DNA of 64,000 nt from Thermoflexus hugenholtzii JAD2 (GCF_900187885.1 NZ_FYEK01000003.1:341612-405611); one strand, 5' to 3'; shown: positions 31,585-39,905, counted from the stretch's first letter. Numbers and translations: made by a program. The notes: generated by a model from the letters alone, not told the origin.

Positions 31585-31631
31585 AGATGACCTCCCTTCC
31601 GGGATTCTGAGCGGTCGAATCCTGAGCCTCT

Positions 31632-31647
31632 TTGCGCGCGCGCAAAG
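31632..31647. promoter_or_regulatory. Perfect 16-bp palindrome in the ndh divergent gap
   Basis: TTTGCGCGCGCGCAAA lies between the two divergent start codons, about 48 bases from the ndh start and 92 from the other. Symmetry and position suggest a dimeric regulator site, though alternating CG can also form Z-DNA. No known motif was recognised. Confidence 0.45.
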
Positions 31648-31738
31648 CGAGCTCCGCCGATCGGAGGTAAAACATCAGCGCAACCGTGCTTCCGGAGCCG
31701 GCAAGCTTCTAAGATTTGATCCCGGGTGAAGAGTCAGG

Positions 31739-32821
31739 ATGCCACTGCGGATGCGGTTCCCGTTCATGCTCGTTGCGCTTCTCTCCCTGGGGGTGGGGAT
31801 CTGGGCCGGGTGGATCCGGATGGGGTGGGCGTTCCCCCGGCCGAACCCGGCCTGGCCAGGCGCGCATGGGGCGCTCATGATCTCCGGGTTCCTGGGCACC
31901 CTGATCGCCCTGGAGCGGGCGGTCGTCGGCCCCCGCTGGTCCTGGGCGGCTCCCCTTCTGGCCGCCCTGGGCAGCCTCACCCTGCTCCTGGGCCGTCCGA
32001 CAGCTGGGAGCGCGCTCCTGTTCCTGGGCAGCGCCATCGTCCTCATCCTCTTCTTCGGCGATGCCGCCCGCCGGCATCCCGATCCCTCCATCCGGGTGCT
32101 GGGGATCGGTGCGGCGCTGTGGGGCATCGGCCAGGCGATCTGGCTCGTCCGCGGGACCCCCGCCCCCGCCGTCCCATGGTGGACCGCTTTCCTTGTGCTG
32201 ACCATTTTTGGGGAGCGACTGGAGCTCGCCCGCCTGATCCCCCGTGGGCGAGGGATGGCGAGCCTGTTCGGGGCCGGCCTGGCATGCGTCCTGCTGGGGC
32301 TGGCGCTGGGGGAGATCCAGCCGATGTGGGGCCGGCGGGCGCTGGGGCTGGGATGGCTGGTCCTGGCCGCCTGGCTGGCCCGTTACGACATCGCCCGGCG
32401 CACTGTCCGCCAGCGCGGCCTGGTCCGTTACGTGGCCGTGTGCATGCTGGCCGGCTACGCCTGGCTGGGGATCAGCGGGGCCCTGGAATGGCTCCCCGGC
32501 GAGGCGACGGCTGGACCCCTTTACGATGCGCGAGTGCACGCCCTCCTCATCGGCTTCGTGTTCTCGATGATCTTCGGCCACGCCCTGATCATCTTCCCGG
32601 CCGTGTTGCGGGTGCGCCTCCCCTTCTCCATTGCCTTCTATTTCCCCCTTGCGATCCTTCACCCCTCGCTCCTGCTCCGCCTCGGCGGGGATCTCGGCGG
32701 ATGGCCGGACACCCGGCGTATCGGCGGGCTGCTGAACGGCCTGGCCATCCTGATCTTCCTGCTCCTCATCGCCCGGGCCCTCCGGGCCGGACGCCGCGCG
32801 CCTTCTCCAAATTCCGCTTAG
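31739..32821 (+). CDS. Polytopic membrane protein, possibly NnrS-like
   Basis: 360 residues with about eleven hydrophobic helices. Conserved-looking histidines occur inside helices: PGAHGALMISGFLGTLIALE and DARVHALLIGFVFSMIFGHA, reminiscent of NnrS/haem-copper-oxidase-like membrane proteins that accompany nitric-oxide metabolism. It immediately precedes nirK, which supports an N-oxide role, but similarity to NnrS is only by impression and it could be a separate uncharacterised family. The start is uncertain among ATG 31739 and 31751. Confidence 0.6.
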   Translation: MPLRMRFPFMLVALLSLGVGIWAGWIRMGWAFPRPNPAWPGAHGALMISGFLGTLIALERAVVGPRWSWAAPLLAALGSLTLLLGRPTAGSALLFLGSAIVLILFFGDAARRHPDPSIRVLGIGAALWGIGQAIWLVRGTPAPAVPWWTAFLVLTIFGERLELARLIPRGRGMASLFGAGLACVLLGLALGEIQPMWGRRALGLGWLVLAAWLARYDIARRTVRQRGLVRYVAVCMLAGYAWLGISGALEWLPGEATAGPLYDARVHALLIGFVFSMIFGHALIIFPAVLRVRLPFSIAFYFPLAILHPSLLLRLGGDLGGWPDTRRIGGLLNGLAILIFLLLIARALRAGRRAPSPNSA

Positions 32822-32858
32822 AGGGACGACCAAAACGCATCGCTTCGGGGTGAGCTTT

Positions 32859-32916
32859 GTCACCCGGAACGCGTGATCGAAACCGTCAGATCGATGACGC
32901 CTGTCACACCGGAACG
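32859..32916 (+). promoter_or_regulatory. Pair of direct repeats upstream of nirK
   Basis: GTCACCCGGAACG (32859-32871) and GTCACACCGGAACG (32903-32916) begin 44 bases apart, about four helical turns. Two near-identical sites on one DNA face look like a binding site for a regulator acting on nirK. Confidence 0.45.
32895..32906. promoter_or_regulatory. Crp/Fnr-type site TGAC-N4-GTCA upstream of nirK
   Basis: TGACGCCTGTCA is an inverted repeat with the half-site and 4-bp spacing of the DNR/NnrR/Fnr class (TTGAC-N4-GTCAA), lacking the outermost consensus bases. It is centred about 85 bases before the nirK start, and a Crp/Fnr regulator is encoded just downstream of nirK, a natural candidate to bind it. 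Confidence 0.5.
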
Positions 32917-32985
32917 TTGGGTAAAGTCAACGAGGAGGCCATTGGGCTCGGGGAAGATCGGGCCGGAATCCCTTTGCGGAGGTGA

Positions 32986-34062
32986 ATGATGGTTCCAGCC
33001 CGATGGCTCCTGATCGGCGCGCTGATGATGGCCCTGACGGCGTGCACGACCATGGCGGCTGCGCCCGCCGTGCCCACCCCGTCTCCCGCAGTCTCTTCAG
33101 AAACCCATGTGCATCCTACGCCCACCCCGGGCGGGCCGAAAGTCCGGGTGGTCCGGGATCCGGCGGACGTGCCGCCCCCGATCCGGCGCACGGAGCCCAC
33201 CACGGTGGAGGTCACCCTCACTGTGAAGGAAGTGGTGGCGGAGCTGACCGACGGGGTGACCTTCCCCTTCTGGACCTTCGACGGGACGGTGCCCGGCCCG
33301 ATGATCCGGGTGATGGAGGGGGACACGGTGGTCCTCCACCTGGTGAACCCTCCGGAGAACCACGTCTCCCACAACATCGATCTGCACGCGGTCACCGGCC
33401 CGGGCGGCGGAGCGACGGTCACCACCGTGGCGCCGGGGGAGACCAAGACCCTGGTCTTCAAGGCCCTGAAGCCCGGCGCGTATATCTACCACTGCGCCTA
33501 TCCGCCAGCCCCACTGCACATCGGGATGGGCATGTATGGGATCATCGTGGTGGAGCCGAAGGGGGGTCTCCCGCCGGCCGACCGGGAGTTCTACGTCGTG
33601 CAAGGCGAGTGGTATACCTCCCTCCCCTTCGGCCAGCCGGGCCTGGCCTCCTTCGACTCCGCTAAGGCCCAGGCGGAGCGCCCGGAATATTTCACCTTCA
33701 ACGGCCACGTGAAGGCCCTCACTGACCTCCACCCCCTGCAGGCGCGGACCGGCGAACGGATCCGGCTCTTCTTCGGGGTGGGCGGCCCGAACGTCGGCTC
33801 GAACTTCCACATCATCGGGGAGATCTTCGACCGGGTATATGTAGGCTCGCCGGACACCTTGGTGGCGAACGAAGAGACCGTTTATGTGCCGCCGGGCTCG
33901 GCAGCGGTCTTCGAGCTCACCACCGAAGTCCCCGGCCGCTACGTGCTGGTGGATCACGCGTTATGGCGGATGCTGCGGGGGCTGTCCGGATACCTGACCG
34001 TAGAAGGCCCCGAGCGGCCGGATTTGTTCCAGGGCATTCCGTCCGGCAACTCCGGGCACTAA
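32986..34062 (+). CDS. nirK: Copper nitrite reductase NirK, predicted lipoprotein
   Basis: 358 residues with a lipobox LTAC (Cys20) and a Pro/Thr-rich linker, so it is membrane-tethered outside the cell membrane. Two cupredoxin domains hold all expected ligands: type 1 copper His129, Cys170, His178 and Met183; type 2 copper His134, His169 and His324 (VDHALWR); catalytic Asp132 and His275 (NFHIIGE). The Cys-to-His spacing of eight (HCAYPPAPLHIGMGM) fits the clade II NirK form. It reduces nitrite to nitric oxide. The ATG follows GCGGAGG. A hairpin terminator follows, and a Crp/Fnr-like site lies upstream. No NO reductase gene is seen in the window. Confidence 0.93.
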   Translation: MMVPARWLLIGALMMALTACTTMAAAPAVPTPSPAVSSETHVHPTPTPGGPKVRVVRDPADVPPPIRRTEPTTVEVTLTVKEVVAELTDGVTFPFWTFDGTVPGPMIRVMEGDTVVLHLVNPPENHVSHNIDLHAVTGPGGGATVTTVAPGETKTLVFKALKPGAYIYHCAYPPAPLHIGMGMYGIIVVEPKGGLPPADREFYVVQGEWYTSLPFGQPGLASFDSAKAQAERPEYFTFNGHVKALTDLHPLQARTGERIRLFFGVGGPNVGSNFHIIGEIFDRVYVGSPDTLVANEETVYVPPGSAAVFELTTEVPGRYVLVDHALWRMLRGLSGYLTVEGPERPDLFQGIPSGNSGH

Positions 34063-34079
34063 GGGATGGGCCAAGATGG

Positions 34080-34114
34080 GGGGCTGGGAGATCGCTTCTG
34101 GGTCTCCCAGCCCC
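34080..34114 (+). terminator. Stem-loop after nirK
   Basis: GGGGCTGGGAGA (34080-34091) pairs perfectly with TCTCCCAGCCCC (34103-34114) around an 11-base loop, 17 bases after the nirK stop. A 12-bp GC stem without a strong U-run makes it a probable terminator or 3' stabiliser. Confidence 0.7.
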
Positions 34115-34238
34115 TGAATGCGCGCAGCCCCAGCGATCCCCTGCGCCCGCATGCTCCGAATGCAGCAAAATAAGAAGGCAAGGCGGGAAAGGCCTTCCCT
34201 TGTTCACCGGCAGGTGGATCCCGGATCCGGAGAGGCGG

Positions 34239-35051
34239 ATGGAACAGAGGCGGCCCGGGACGACGGAAGGAGAGCTCCTGGAGGTCTTGAGCGGATATCC
34301 GCTTTTCCGCGGCGTGCCGCGCGAGAGCCTGCGGGCGCTGATCCATATGGGAGTGGAACGGAAATGCCCCGCTGGCCGCTTCCTGTTCCTGGAGGGGGAT
34401 CCGGCAGAAGGGGTTTATTTGCTCCTTGAGGGCTATGTGAAGGTCGTCCAGACGGACGTCAGCGGACAGGAGGTGGTGGCTCAGGTGGCTGGACCCGGGG
34501 AGCCGCTGGGCCTGATCGCGATGTTCGCGGATTCGCCCTACCCGGCCTCCGCCCAGGCGGTCTCCCCCGCCCGGGCCCTCTGGCTCCCCGGGGAGGCCCT
34601 GCGCGGGTTCCTGCTCCGCCACCCGGAGGTCGCCCTGCGGCTCCTGCGGGTGCTGGCGGAGCGGCTGCACGAGACGCATCGGCGGCTGCTGGAGGTCAGC
34701 ATCCTCCGGGTGGAGCGCCGGCTGGCCCGGGTGCTGGTGCGGCTGGCCAGCCGGCTGGGGCAGCGCACGGAAGAAGGGATCGCTGTGGCAATGCCCCTGA
34801 GCCGGGAGGAGCTGGCGGAGCTGTGCGGGACTCGCCTGCACACCGTGAGCCGGTTGCTCAACCGCTGGCAGCGGGCCGGCTGGGTGCGCCTGGGCCGACG
34901 CCGGATCGTGCTGCGAGAGCCCCACGCCCTGGTCGCCCTGGCGGAGGAGCTAGAGCCTCGAGAGCCTCCCCTTGCCTTGACCGGGCGCAAGGTAGGGGAA
35001 GGAAAGACCGTCGATGATCGAAGGGGAACACGCCCGGGGAGGACGGAATGA
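34239..35051 (+). CDS. Crp/Fnr family transcriptional regulator
   Basis: 270 residues from ATG after GGAGAGG. The cyclic-nucleotide-binding-like beta barrel (about 15-130) contains YPLFRGVP, GRFLFLEGDPAEGVYLLLEG and AGPGEPLGLIAMFADSPYPA. The helix-turn-helix is LSREELAELCGTRLHTVSRL, with Ser-Arg retained and His in place of the Fnr Glu that reads the half-site. There is no N-terminal cysteine cluster of the Fnr type, so it is more like DNR/NnrR or Crp; a nitric-oxide or redox signal is plausible. Neighbours nirK and the DUF1858 gene (four-base overlap) support control of N-oxide respiration. Confidence 0.88.
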   Translation: MEQRRPGTTEGELLEVLSGYPLFRGVPRESLRALIHMGVERKCPAGRFLFLEGDPAEGVYLLLEGYVKVVQTDVSGQEVVAQVAGPGEPLGLIAMFADSPYPASAQAVSPARALWLPGEALRGFLLRHPEVALRLLRVLAERLHETHRRLLEVSILRVERRLARVLVRLASRLGQRTEEGIAVAMPLSREELAELCGTRLHTVSRLLNRWQRAGWVRLGRRRIVLREPHALVALAEELEPREPPLALTGRKVGEGKTVDDRRGTRPGRTE

Positions 35052-35254
35052 TCCGGGAGGACTGGTCCATTGAGGAGCTCCTGGCGCGCTACCCCCGATC
35101 TCGGGAGGTCCTGATCCGCTGGGGGATGTGGTGCCCGGTGTGCGCCCTGGCCGGCCTGGAGACGCTGGCCGACGCCGCCCGGGTGTATGGGATCGACATC
35201 GAAACGCTGATCCGGGAGCTCGAGGAGCAGGAAGGAGGCGGTTCCTCACGCTGA
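35048..35254 (+). CDS. DUF1858 redox-disulfide domain protein
   Basis: 68 residues: WSIEELLARYPRSREVLIRW, then GMWCPVCALAGLETLADAAR with Cys29 and Cys32 in CPVC, and YGIDIETLIRELEEQ. This is the DUF1858 / hybrid-cluster-protein-associated domain also seen at the N-terminus of ScdA/RIC-type iron-sulfur repair proteins. The thiol pair suggests redox or NO-damage chemistry. It overlaps the Crp/Fnr gene by four bases, so it is cotranscribed with that regulator. Confidence 0.85.
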   Translation: MIREDWSIEELLARYPRSREVLIRWGMWCPVCALAGLETLADAARVYGIDIETLIRELEEQEGGGSSR

Positions 35255-35326
35255 CATTCTGCCTCCATGCCGGCCTCCGCGCCGAATAGTAGAATCTTCT
35301 CCGAAGCCGCGCATCGGAGGTCCGTT

Positions 35327-36487
35327 ATGCCCCAGGCCGAGGTGCTGGCAACCGGCACGGAGCTGCTCAGCGGGGATGTGGTCGACACGAACTCGGCGCG
35401 CATCGCCCGCGCCCTGCAGCCCCTCTCCATCCCCCTGGTCCAGATCACGGTGGTGGGAGATGATCTCCCCCGCATGGTGGCAGCCATCCGGGCGGCGCTG
35501 GCCCGTAGCGAGATCCTCGTGATCAGTGGGGGGCTGGGGCCCACGGCCGACGATGTGACCCGGGAGGCGGTGGCGGAGGCCCTGGGGCGTCCCCTGATCT
35601 TCGACCCGGAGCTGCTGGAGGTCATCCGGGCCCGCTTCCAGGCCTTCGGGGTGTCCATGCCCGAGAACAACCGGCGCCAGGCCTTCCGGCCGGAGGGCTC
35701 TCGCGTCATTCCCAATCCCATCGGCACCGCCCCCGGGTTCCTGGTTGAGACCAACGGCCGCCTCCTCTTCGCCCTCCCGGGCGTCCCCCGGGAGCTGGAG
35801 CGGATGCTTTCGGACACGGTGGTCCCTTACCTTCGGGAGCGGTTCCCTCCCGCGGAGGCGTTGGCCTGGCGGGTGGTGCGCACCATCGGGTTGGGGGAAA
35901 GCTGGATCGATGAGCGGCTGCAGGATCTGCTTCGGGGCGAGAACCCGCAAGTGGGGTTGAACGCCCATCCGGGGATGGTGGACATCCGCATCCAGGCCCG
36001 GGGATCCACCCCGGAGGAAGCCGCCGCCCGGGCCGAGGAGGCCGTCCGCCGGGTCCGGGAACGCCTGGGCTGGGCGGTTTTCGGGGAGGGCCACCAGGCG
36101 CCGGAGGAGGCGGTGATCGCCGCCCTTCGGGCCCGCGGGGCGACCGTCGCCACGCTGGAGCGGGGCACCCTGGGGATGCTGGGGGGGCGCCTCGCGGCGG
36201 TGGATCCTGAAAGCGAGGTCTTCCGGATCGGTGAGGTCCGCGCCCGGCTGGCCACCGCCCCGGAGCACGCCGCCGAGGCCATTCGACGTCAGGCCGGGAC
36301 CACCTTCGGGCTGGCGGCGGAGGTCCTCCCCGAAGCCGAGAGCTTTCAGATCACCGTGGCCCTGGCGGCCCCGGAGGGTTCCCGAAGCGTCCGGCGCGGC
36401 CATCGCGGCCCGCTCCCCCATGCAGCCGAATGGGCCGCGCACGCGGCGATGGGCCTGCTCTGGCGCTGGCTCCGGGAGGGGCCATGA
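35327..36487 (+). CDS. cinA: CinA-family protein with degenerate C-terminal amidohydrolase domain
   Basis: 386 residues from ATG 35327 after TCGGAGG. The N-terminal MoCF-like (COG1058) domain is well kept: AEVLATGTELLSGDVVDTNS, VISGGLGPTADDVTREAVAE, NPIGTAPGF and FALPGVPRELERML, consistent with an ADP-ribose/NAD-type pyrophosphatase role. The C-terminal PncC/CinA domain, usually starting with LATAESCTGGLL, here reads VATLERGTLGMLGGRLAAVD, without the catalytic Ser, so nicotinamide-nucleotide amidase activity is doubtful. It overlaps scpA by four bases. A second CinA-like gene lies at 39973-40803. Confidence 0.85.
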   Translation: MPQAEVLATGTELLSGDVVDTNSARIARALQPLSIPLVQITVVGDDLPRMVAAIRAALARSEILVISGGLGPTADDVTREAVAEALGRPLIFDPELLEVIRARFQAFGVSMPENNRRQAFRPEGSRVIPNPIGTAPGFLVETNGRLLFALPGVPRELERMLSDTVVPYLRERFPPAEALAWRVVRTIGLGESWIDERLQDLLRGENPQVGLNAHPGMVDIRIQARGSTPEEAAARAEEAVRRVRERLGWAVFGEGHQAPEEAVIAALRARGATVATLERGTLGMLGGRLAAVDPESEVFRIGEVRARLATAPEHAAEAIRRQAGTTFGLAAEVLPEAESFQITVALAAPEGSRSVRRGHRGPLPHAAEWAAHAAMGLLWRWLREGP

Positions 36488-37218
36488 CACTCCCGTTCCG
36501 TCCGACGCTGCCCCCGGTGCGCCTGCCCGTCTTCGAGGGCCCGCTCGATCTCCTCCTGTACCTGATCGAGCGGAACGACCTGGATATCACCCAGGTCTCC
36601 CTGGCCCAGGTCACCGAACAGTATCTGGAATACGTTACCATCCTGCAGGCGCTGACCCTGGACCAGCTGGCAGAATATCTGGTGATCGCCGCCAAGCTCC
36701 TTTACATCAAGTCCTCCCTGCTCCTCCCTCGCCCACCGGAGCCGGATGAGGCCGAGGAGGATGTGGGAGAAGCGCTGGTGGAGCAGCTCAAGGCTTATCG
36801 CCTCTTCCGGGAGCTGGCCCGCCGGCTGCGGGAGCGAGAGGGGTTCACCGCCTACGGCCGGACCGCGCCGCCGCCCCGGCCCGAGGTCCCCGGGACCGGC
36901 CTGGAGGGCATCACCCTGGAGGATCTCCTCCGGCTGGCCCGCCAGGCCCTGCGCCCGGCGGGCGAAGCGGCCCCGGTGGAGGCGTTCCTTCCCGCGTATC
37001 GCCTGACGATCCAGGAGGCCATGGAGCGGATCCTGGAGGCGGTGCGGGAAGGAAAGCGGGTAGCCTTCACCGGGCTGCTGCGGGCGGCGGGAAACCGTTA
37101 CGAGGGCATCGCCTTCTTCCTGGGGCTGCTGGAGCTGTTGAAGCAGCGCCGGGTGGTGGCCTATCAGAGCCGGCTGTTCGATGAGATCTACATCGAGCCC
37201 TTCCCGGAGCGCCCATAG
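36484..37218 (+). CDS. scpA: Segregation and condensation protein A
   Basis: 244 residues. LPVFEGPLDLLLYLIERNDL, DITQVSLAQVTEQYLEY, EYLVIAAKLLYIKSSLLLP, EQLKAYRLFRELARRL and the C-terminal winged helix FLGLLELLKQRRVVAYQ are the ScpA kleisin blocks. It bridges SMC heads in chromosome condensation. ATG 36484 overlaps the cinA stop (ATGA). No scpB is adjacent. The last 31 bases overlap the 3' end of the convergent aldehyde dehydrogenase gene, leaving no room for separate terminators. Confidence 0.93.
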   Translation: MTLPFRPTLPPVRLPVFEGPLDLLLYLIERNDLDITQVSLAQVTEQYLEYVTILQALTLDQLAEYLVIAAKLLYIKSSLLLPRPPEPDEAEEDVGEALVEQLKAYRLFRELARRLREREGFTAYGRTAPPPRPEVPGTGLEGITLEDLLRLARQALRPAGEAAPVEAFLPAYRLTIQEAMERILEAVREGKRVAFTGLLRAAGNRYEGIAFFLGLLELLKQRRVVAYQSRLFDEIYIEPFPERP

Positions 37219-38669
37219 GGGAACCACCAGGGTTTCTCCCCGCCCTCGATGTCCCAGTGGACGTGCTTGGTCTCCCGGAACTCCTCCAGCCCCTCCAGGC
37301 CCAGCTCCCGGCCGATCCCGCTGAGCTTCATGCCCCCGAACGGCCCGGCGTAGTTATCCGTGAGGGGATCGTTGATCCAAACCGTGCCCGCCTTCACCTC
37401 CTCATAGAAGCGGCGGATCAGACGGGGATCGTGGCTCATCAGGCAGGCGCCGAGCCCATAGGGGTTATCGTTGCACAGCGCAATGGCCTCATCGAAGGTC
37501 CGGTAGGGCATCAGAGGGATGACGGGCCCGAAGGTCTCCTCGCGCATGATCTTCATCGTGTGATCCACATCCACCAGCACCGTGGGCTCATAGAAGAAAC
37601 CGCGGGGCAGGTGAGGGGGCCGGCGCGCCCCAGTGAGGGCATGAGCCCCCCGCGCCAGGGCATCGGCCACATGATCCTCCACCTTCGCCCGATAGGAGGG
37701 CCCCGCCATCGGCCCGATGTCCGTTTGCGGGTCCAGGCCGTGGCCCAGGCGCAGGGTGCTGACAAAAGAAGCGATCTCCTCAGCGAACCGATGGTAAATC
37801 GAAGCCGGCACATACACCCGTTCCGTGCTGGTGCAGACCTGGCCGGCGTTGATCAGGGCCGCATACGCCAGGGCCTTCACGGCGAGCTCCAGCGGCGCGT
37901 CCGGCCCGACTACGAAAGGATCCTTGCCGCCCAGCTCCAGGTGGAGCTTTTTCATCATCGGGGCGGCCAGGGCGGCGATCCGCTGGCCGGTCGCCAGAGA
38001 TCCGGTGAAGGCGATGACCGGGACCTCCGGATGCGTCACCAGCGGCTCGCCGACCTCCGGCCCGTATCCCGTCACGATGTTCACCACGCCCGGCGGGAGA
38101 TGATCCATCGCCACCTCGGCCAAGCGCAGCGTGGTCAGGGGGGTGAGCTCGGAGGGCTTGACGACCACCGTGTTGCCGGCGGCCAGGGCCGGCGCGACCT
38201 TCCAGGCCATCAGGAGGATGGGGTAGTTCCATGGGACGATGCATCCCACCACACCATAAGGTTCCTTGAGCACCAGGCTGAGCTGACCGGGCTCCGGTGA
38301 GGGGATCACCCGGCCCCGCTCATGACGGGCGAGCTCCGCGTAGTAATCAAAAGTGTTCGCCGACCAGAGGATCTCTTCCTCGTTCTCCGGCCACGGCTTG
38401 CCTTCCTCCAGGGTGAGCAGTCGGATCAGCTCCTCCTGGTGCGCCCGGATCTTGCGGGCGATCTCGTGGAGCATCTCCGCCCGGGTCGCAGCGGGGACGC
38501 GACGCCAAGAGTCAAAGGCGTGGCGGGCAGCGGTCACCGCCGCCTCTACATCCCGGGCTGTCCCCCGGGGCACCGTCTCCAGCACCTCCTCCGTCGCCGG
38601 GTCCTGCACAGGGATCTCCCCCGCTGCGGCCCCCGCCGTCCACTCCCCTCCGATCCACATCGGCTTCAT
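37188..38669 (-). CDS. Aldehyde dehydrogenase (betaine/aminobutyraldehyde dehydrogenase-like)
   Basis: 493 residues from ATG 38669, GGAGG nine bases upstream; a TTG two codons earlier is possible. NAD site VGCIVPWNYPILLMAWKVAP and KPSELTPLTTLRLAEVA; FTGSLATGQRIAALA; the catalytic Glu in KLHLELGGKDPFVVGPDAPL; the catalytic Cys in NAGQVCTSTERVYV; and the C-terminal TFGPVIPLMPYRTFDEAI and WINDPLTDNYAGPFGGMKLS. It oxidises an aldehyde to the acid with NAD. The upstream cotranscribed gene encodes a polyamine-type binding protein, so gamma-aminobutyraldehyde is a reasonable guess; glycine-betaine aldehyde is also possible. Confidence 0.88.
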   Translation of the reverse strand: MKPMWIGGEWTAGAAAGEIPVQDPATEEVLETVPRGTARDVEAAVTAARHAFDSWRRVPAATRAEMLHEIARKIRAHQEELIRLLTLEEGKPWPENEEEILWSANTFDYYAELARHERGRVIPSPEPGQLSLVLKEPYGVVGCIVPWNYPILLMAWKVAPALAAGNTVVVKPSELTPLTTLRLAEVAMDHLPPGVVNIVTGYGPEVGEPLVTHPEVPVIAFTGSLATGQRIAALAAPMMKKLHLELGGKDPFVVGPDAPLELAVKALAYAALINAGQVCTSTERVYVPASIYHRFAEEIASFVSTLRLGHGLDPQTDIGPMAGPSYRAKVEDHVADALARGAHALTGARRPPHLPRGFFYEPTVLVDVDHTMKIMREETFGPVIPLMPYRTFDEAIALCNDNPYGLGACLMSHDPRLIRRFYEEVKAGTVWINDPLTDNYAGPFGGMKLSGIGRELGLEGLEEFRETKHVHWDIEGGEKPWWFPYGRSGKGSM

Positions 38670-38696
38670 GGACAATCCCTCCTCTCCGACAATAAG

Positions 38697-38726
38697 GGGC
38701 GGAGGATCTGGGACGATCCCCCGCCC
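38697..38726 (-). promoter_or_regulatory. Stem-loop between binding-protein and aldehyde dehydrogenase genes
   Basis: GGGCGGAGGATC (38697-38708) and GATCCCCCGCCC (38715-38726) pair over 12 positions with one mismatch around a six-base loop, 12 bases after the binding-protein stop. As with the palindrome at 10754-10787, it is placed to stabilise the binding-protein message or attenuate the downstream gene. Confidence 0.65.
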
Positions 38727-38738
38727 TTCCAGCCCGCC

Positions 38739-39905
38739 TCACTGCTCCACGCCCAGTTCGGTCCAGATCCGGTCATACAGCTCGATCGCCTCCCCTACGT
38801 CGATCAGCCACTCCATCTTCCGCTTCAGCTCGTCCGGCGGATAGATCCCCGGGTCGTTGAGGAGCGTGGGGTCGATCAACCGCTGCTGGACGGCCGTGCG
38901 GTTCGGGCTGCCGAATTTGATGGTGTTCGCGTTGATGGCCGCGATGTCCGGCCGCATCAGGAAGTTGATGAACACCTCGGCCGTGTATTTGTTTTTGGAG
39001 GTCTTCGGGATGGCCAGGTTGTCCTGCCAGATGGTGCAGCCCTCCTCAGGGATCACGTATTTCAGCGTCGGCTTGGCGTCGCGGGCCCGGATGGCGTCGC
39101 CGGTCCAGATGTGCGCCACGACGACCTCGCCGGCCACCAGGAGATCCCGGGTGGTGTCGCTGGTGTAGGCCTTCACGTAGGGCTTCTGGCGGAGCAGGAC
39201 CTCCTTGGCCTTCTGGAGCTCCTCCGGGTTCGTGGTGTTCATGGAGAAGCCCAGATACTTGAGGGCCGCCCCGATCACCTCCCGCTCGTCCTTCAGCATG
39301 GCGATCTTCCCCTGGATGTCCGGAGCTGGCTCGAAGAGATCCTTCCAGCTCTTGAGCTCGCGCTGGACCGCCGCGGTGTCATACATGAACCCGGAGGTGC
39401 CCCACATATAGGGCACCGTGTATTTGTTCTCCGGGTCGAAATAAAGGCCCAGATAGGCCGGATCGATGTGCTTGAGGTTGGGAAGGTTGTTCTTGTCCAG
39501 CTCGGCCAGCATGCCCTCCTTGATCATGATGGAGACCATGTAGTCCGAAGGCACGATGACATCGTAACCGGTGGCGCCGGCCTGCAGCTTGGCCAGCAGG
39601 GTCTCATTGGAGTCGTAGGTGTCGACGATGACCTTGACCCCGCACTCCCGCTCGAACCGCTCCAGAACCTCCTGGGCGATGTAATCGGGCCAGTTGAACA
39701 GATACAGCTGCTTGGAGAGACGAGAGCGATCTCCGCACGAATCCTCAGCGGCCGCCGGCCCGGTCGCAGGAGGAGCCTCTGTGGCAGGAGCCGTCGGAGG
39801 AGAAGTCGGTGGGGTCGTGGGATTGGGAGGGGCTGCCGGCGCCCCGCACGCCACCAGGATCGCCAGGAGAACCATGAGCGTGAGACCGCGCGCCCACTTG
39901 CCCAT
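38739..39905 (-). CDS. Polyamine-type ABC transporter substrate-binding lipoprotein (PotD-like)
   Basis: 388 residues from ATG 39905 after AAAGGAGG. Lipobox LVAC (Cys20), a Pro/Thr-rich linker, then a SBP_bac_6/8 domain: LYLFNWPDYIAQEVLERFER, VIVDTYDSNETLLAKLQAGA, YDVIVPSDYMVSIMIKEGML, PYMWGTSGFMYDT and IPEEGCTIWQDNLAIP are the PotD/PotF blocks. It would bind putrescine or spermidine outside the membrane. The permease and ATPase genes are not in the window, so the transporter is split or this is an orphan receptor. The aldehyde dehydrogenase gene follows after a hairpin. Confidence 0.88.
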   Translation of the reverse strand: MGKWARGLTLMVLLAILVACGAPAAPPNPTTPPTSPPTAPATEAPPATGPAAAEDSCGDRSRLSKQLYLFNWPDYIAQEVLERFERECGVKVIVDTYDSNETLLAKLQAGATGYDVIVPSDYMVSIMIKEGMLAELDKNNLPNLKHIDPAYLGLYFDPENKYTVPYMWGTSGFMYDTAAVQRELKSWKDLFEPAPDIQGKIAMLKDEREVIGAALKYLGFSMNTTNPEELQKAKEVLLRQKPYVKAYTSDTTRDLLVAGEVVVAHIWTGDAIRARDAKPTLKYVIPEEGCTIWQDNLAIPKTSKNKYTAEVFINFLMRPDIAAINANTIKFGSPNRTAVQQRLIDPTLLNDPGIYPPDELKRKMEWLIDVGEAIELYDRIWTELGVEQ

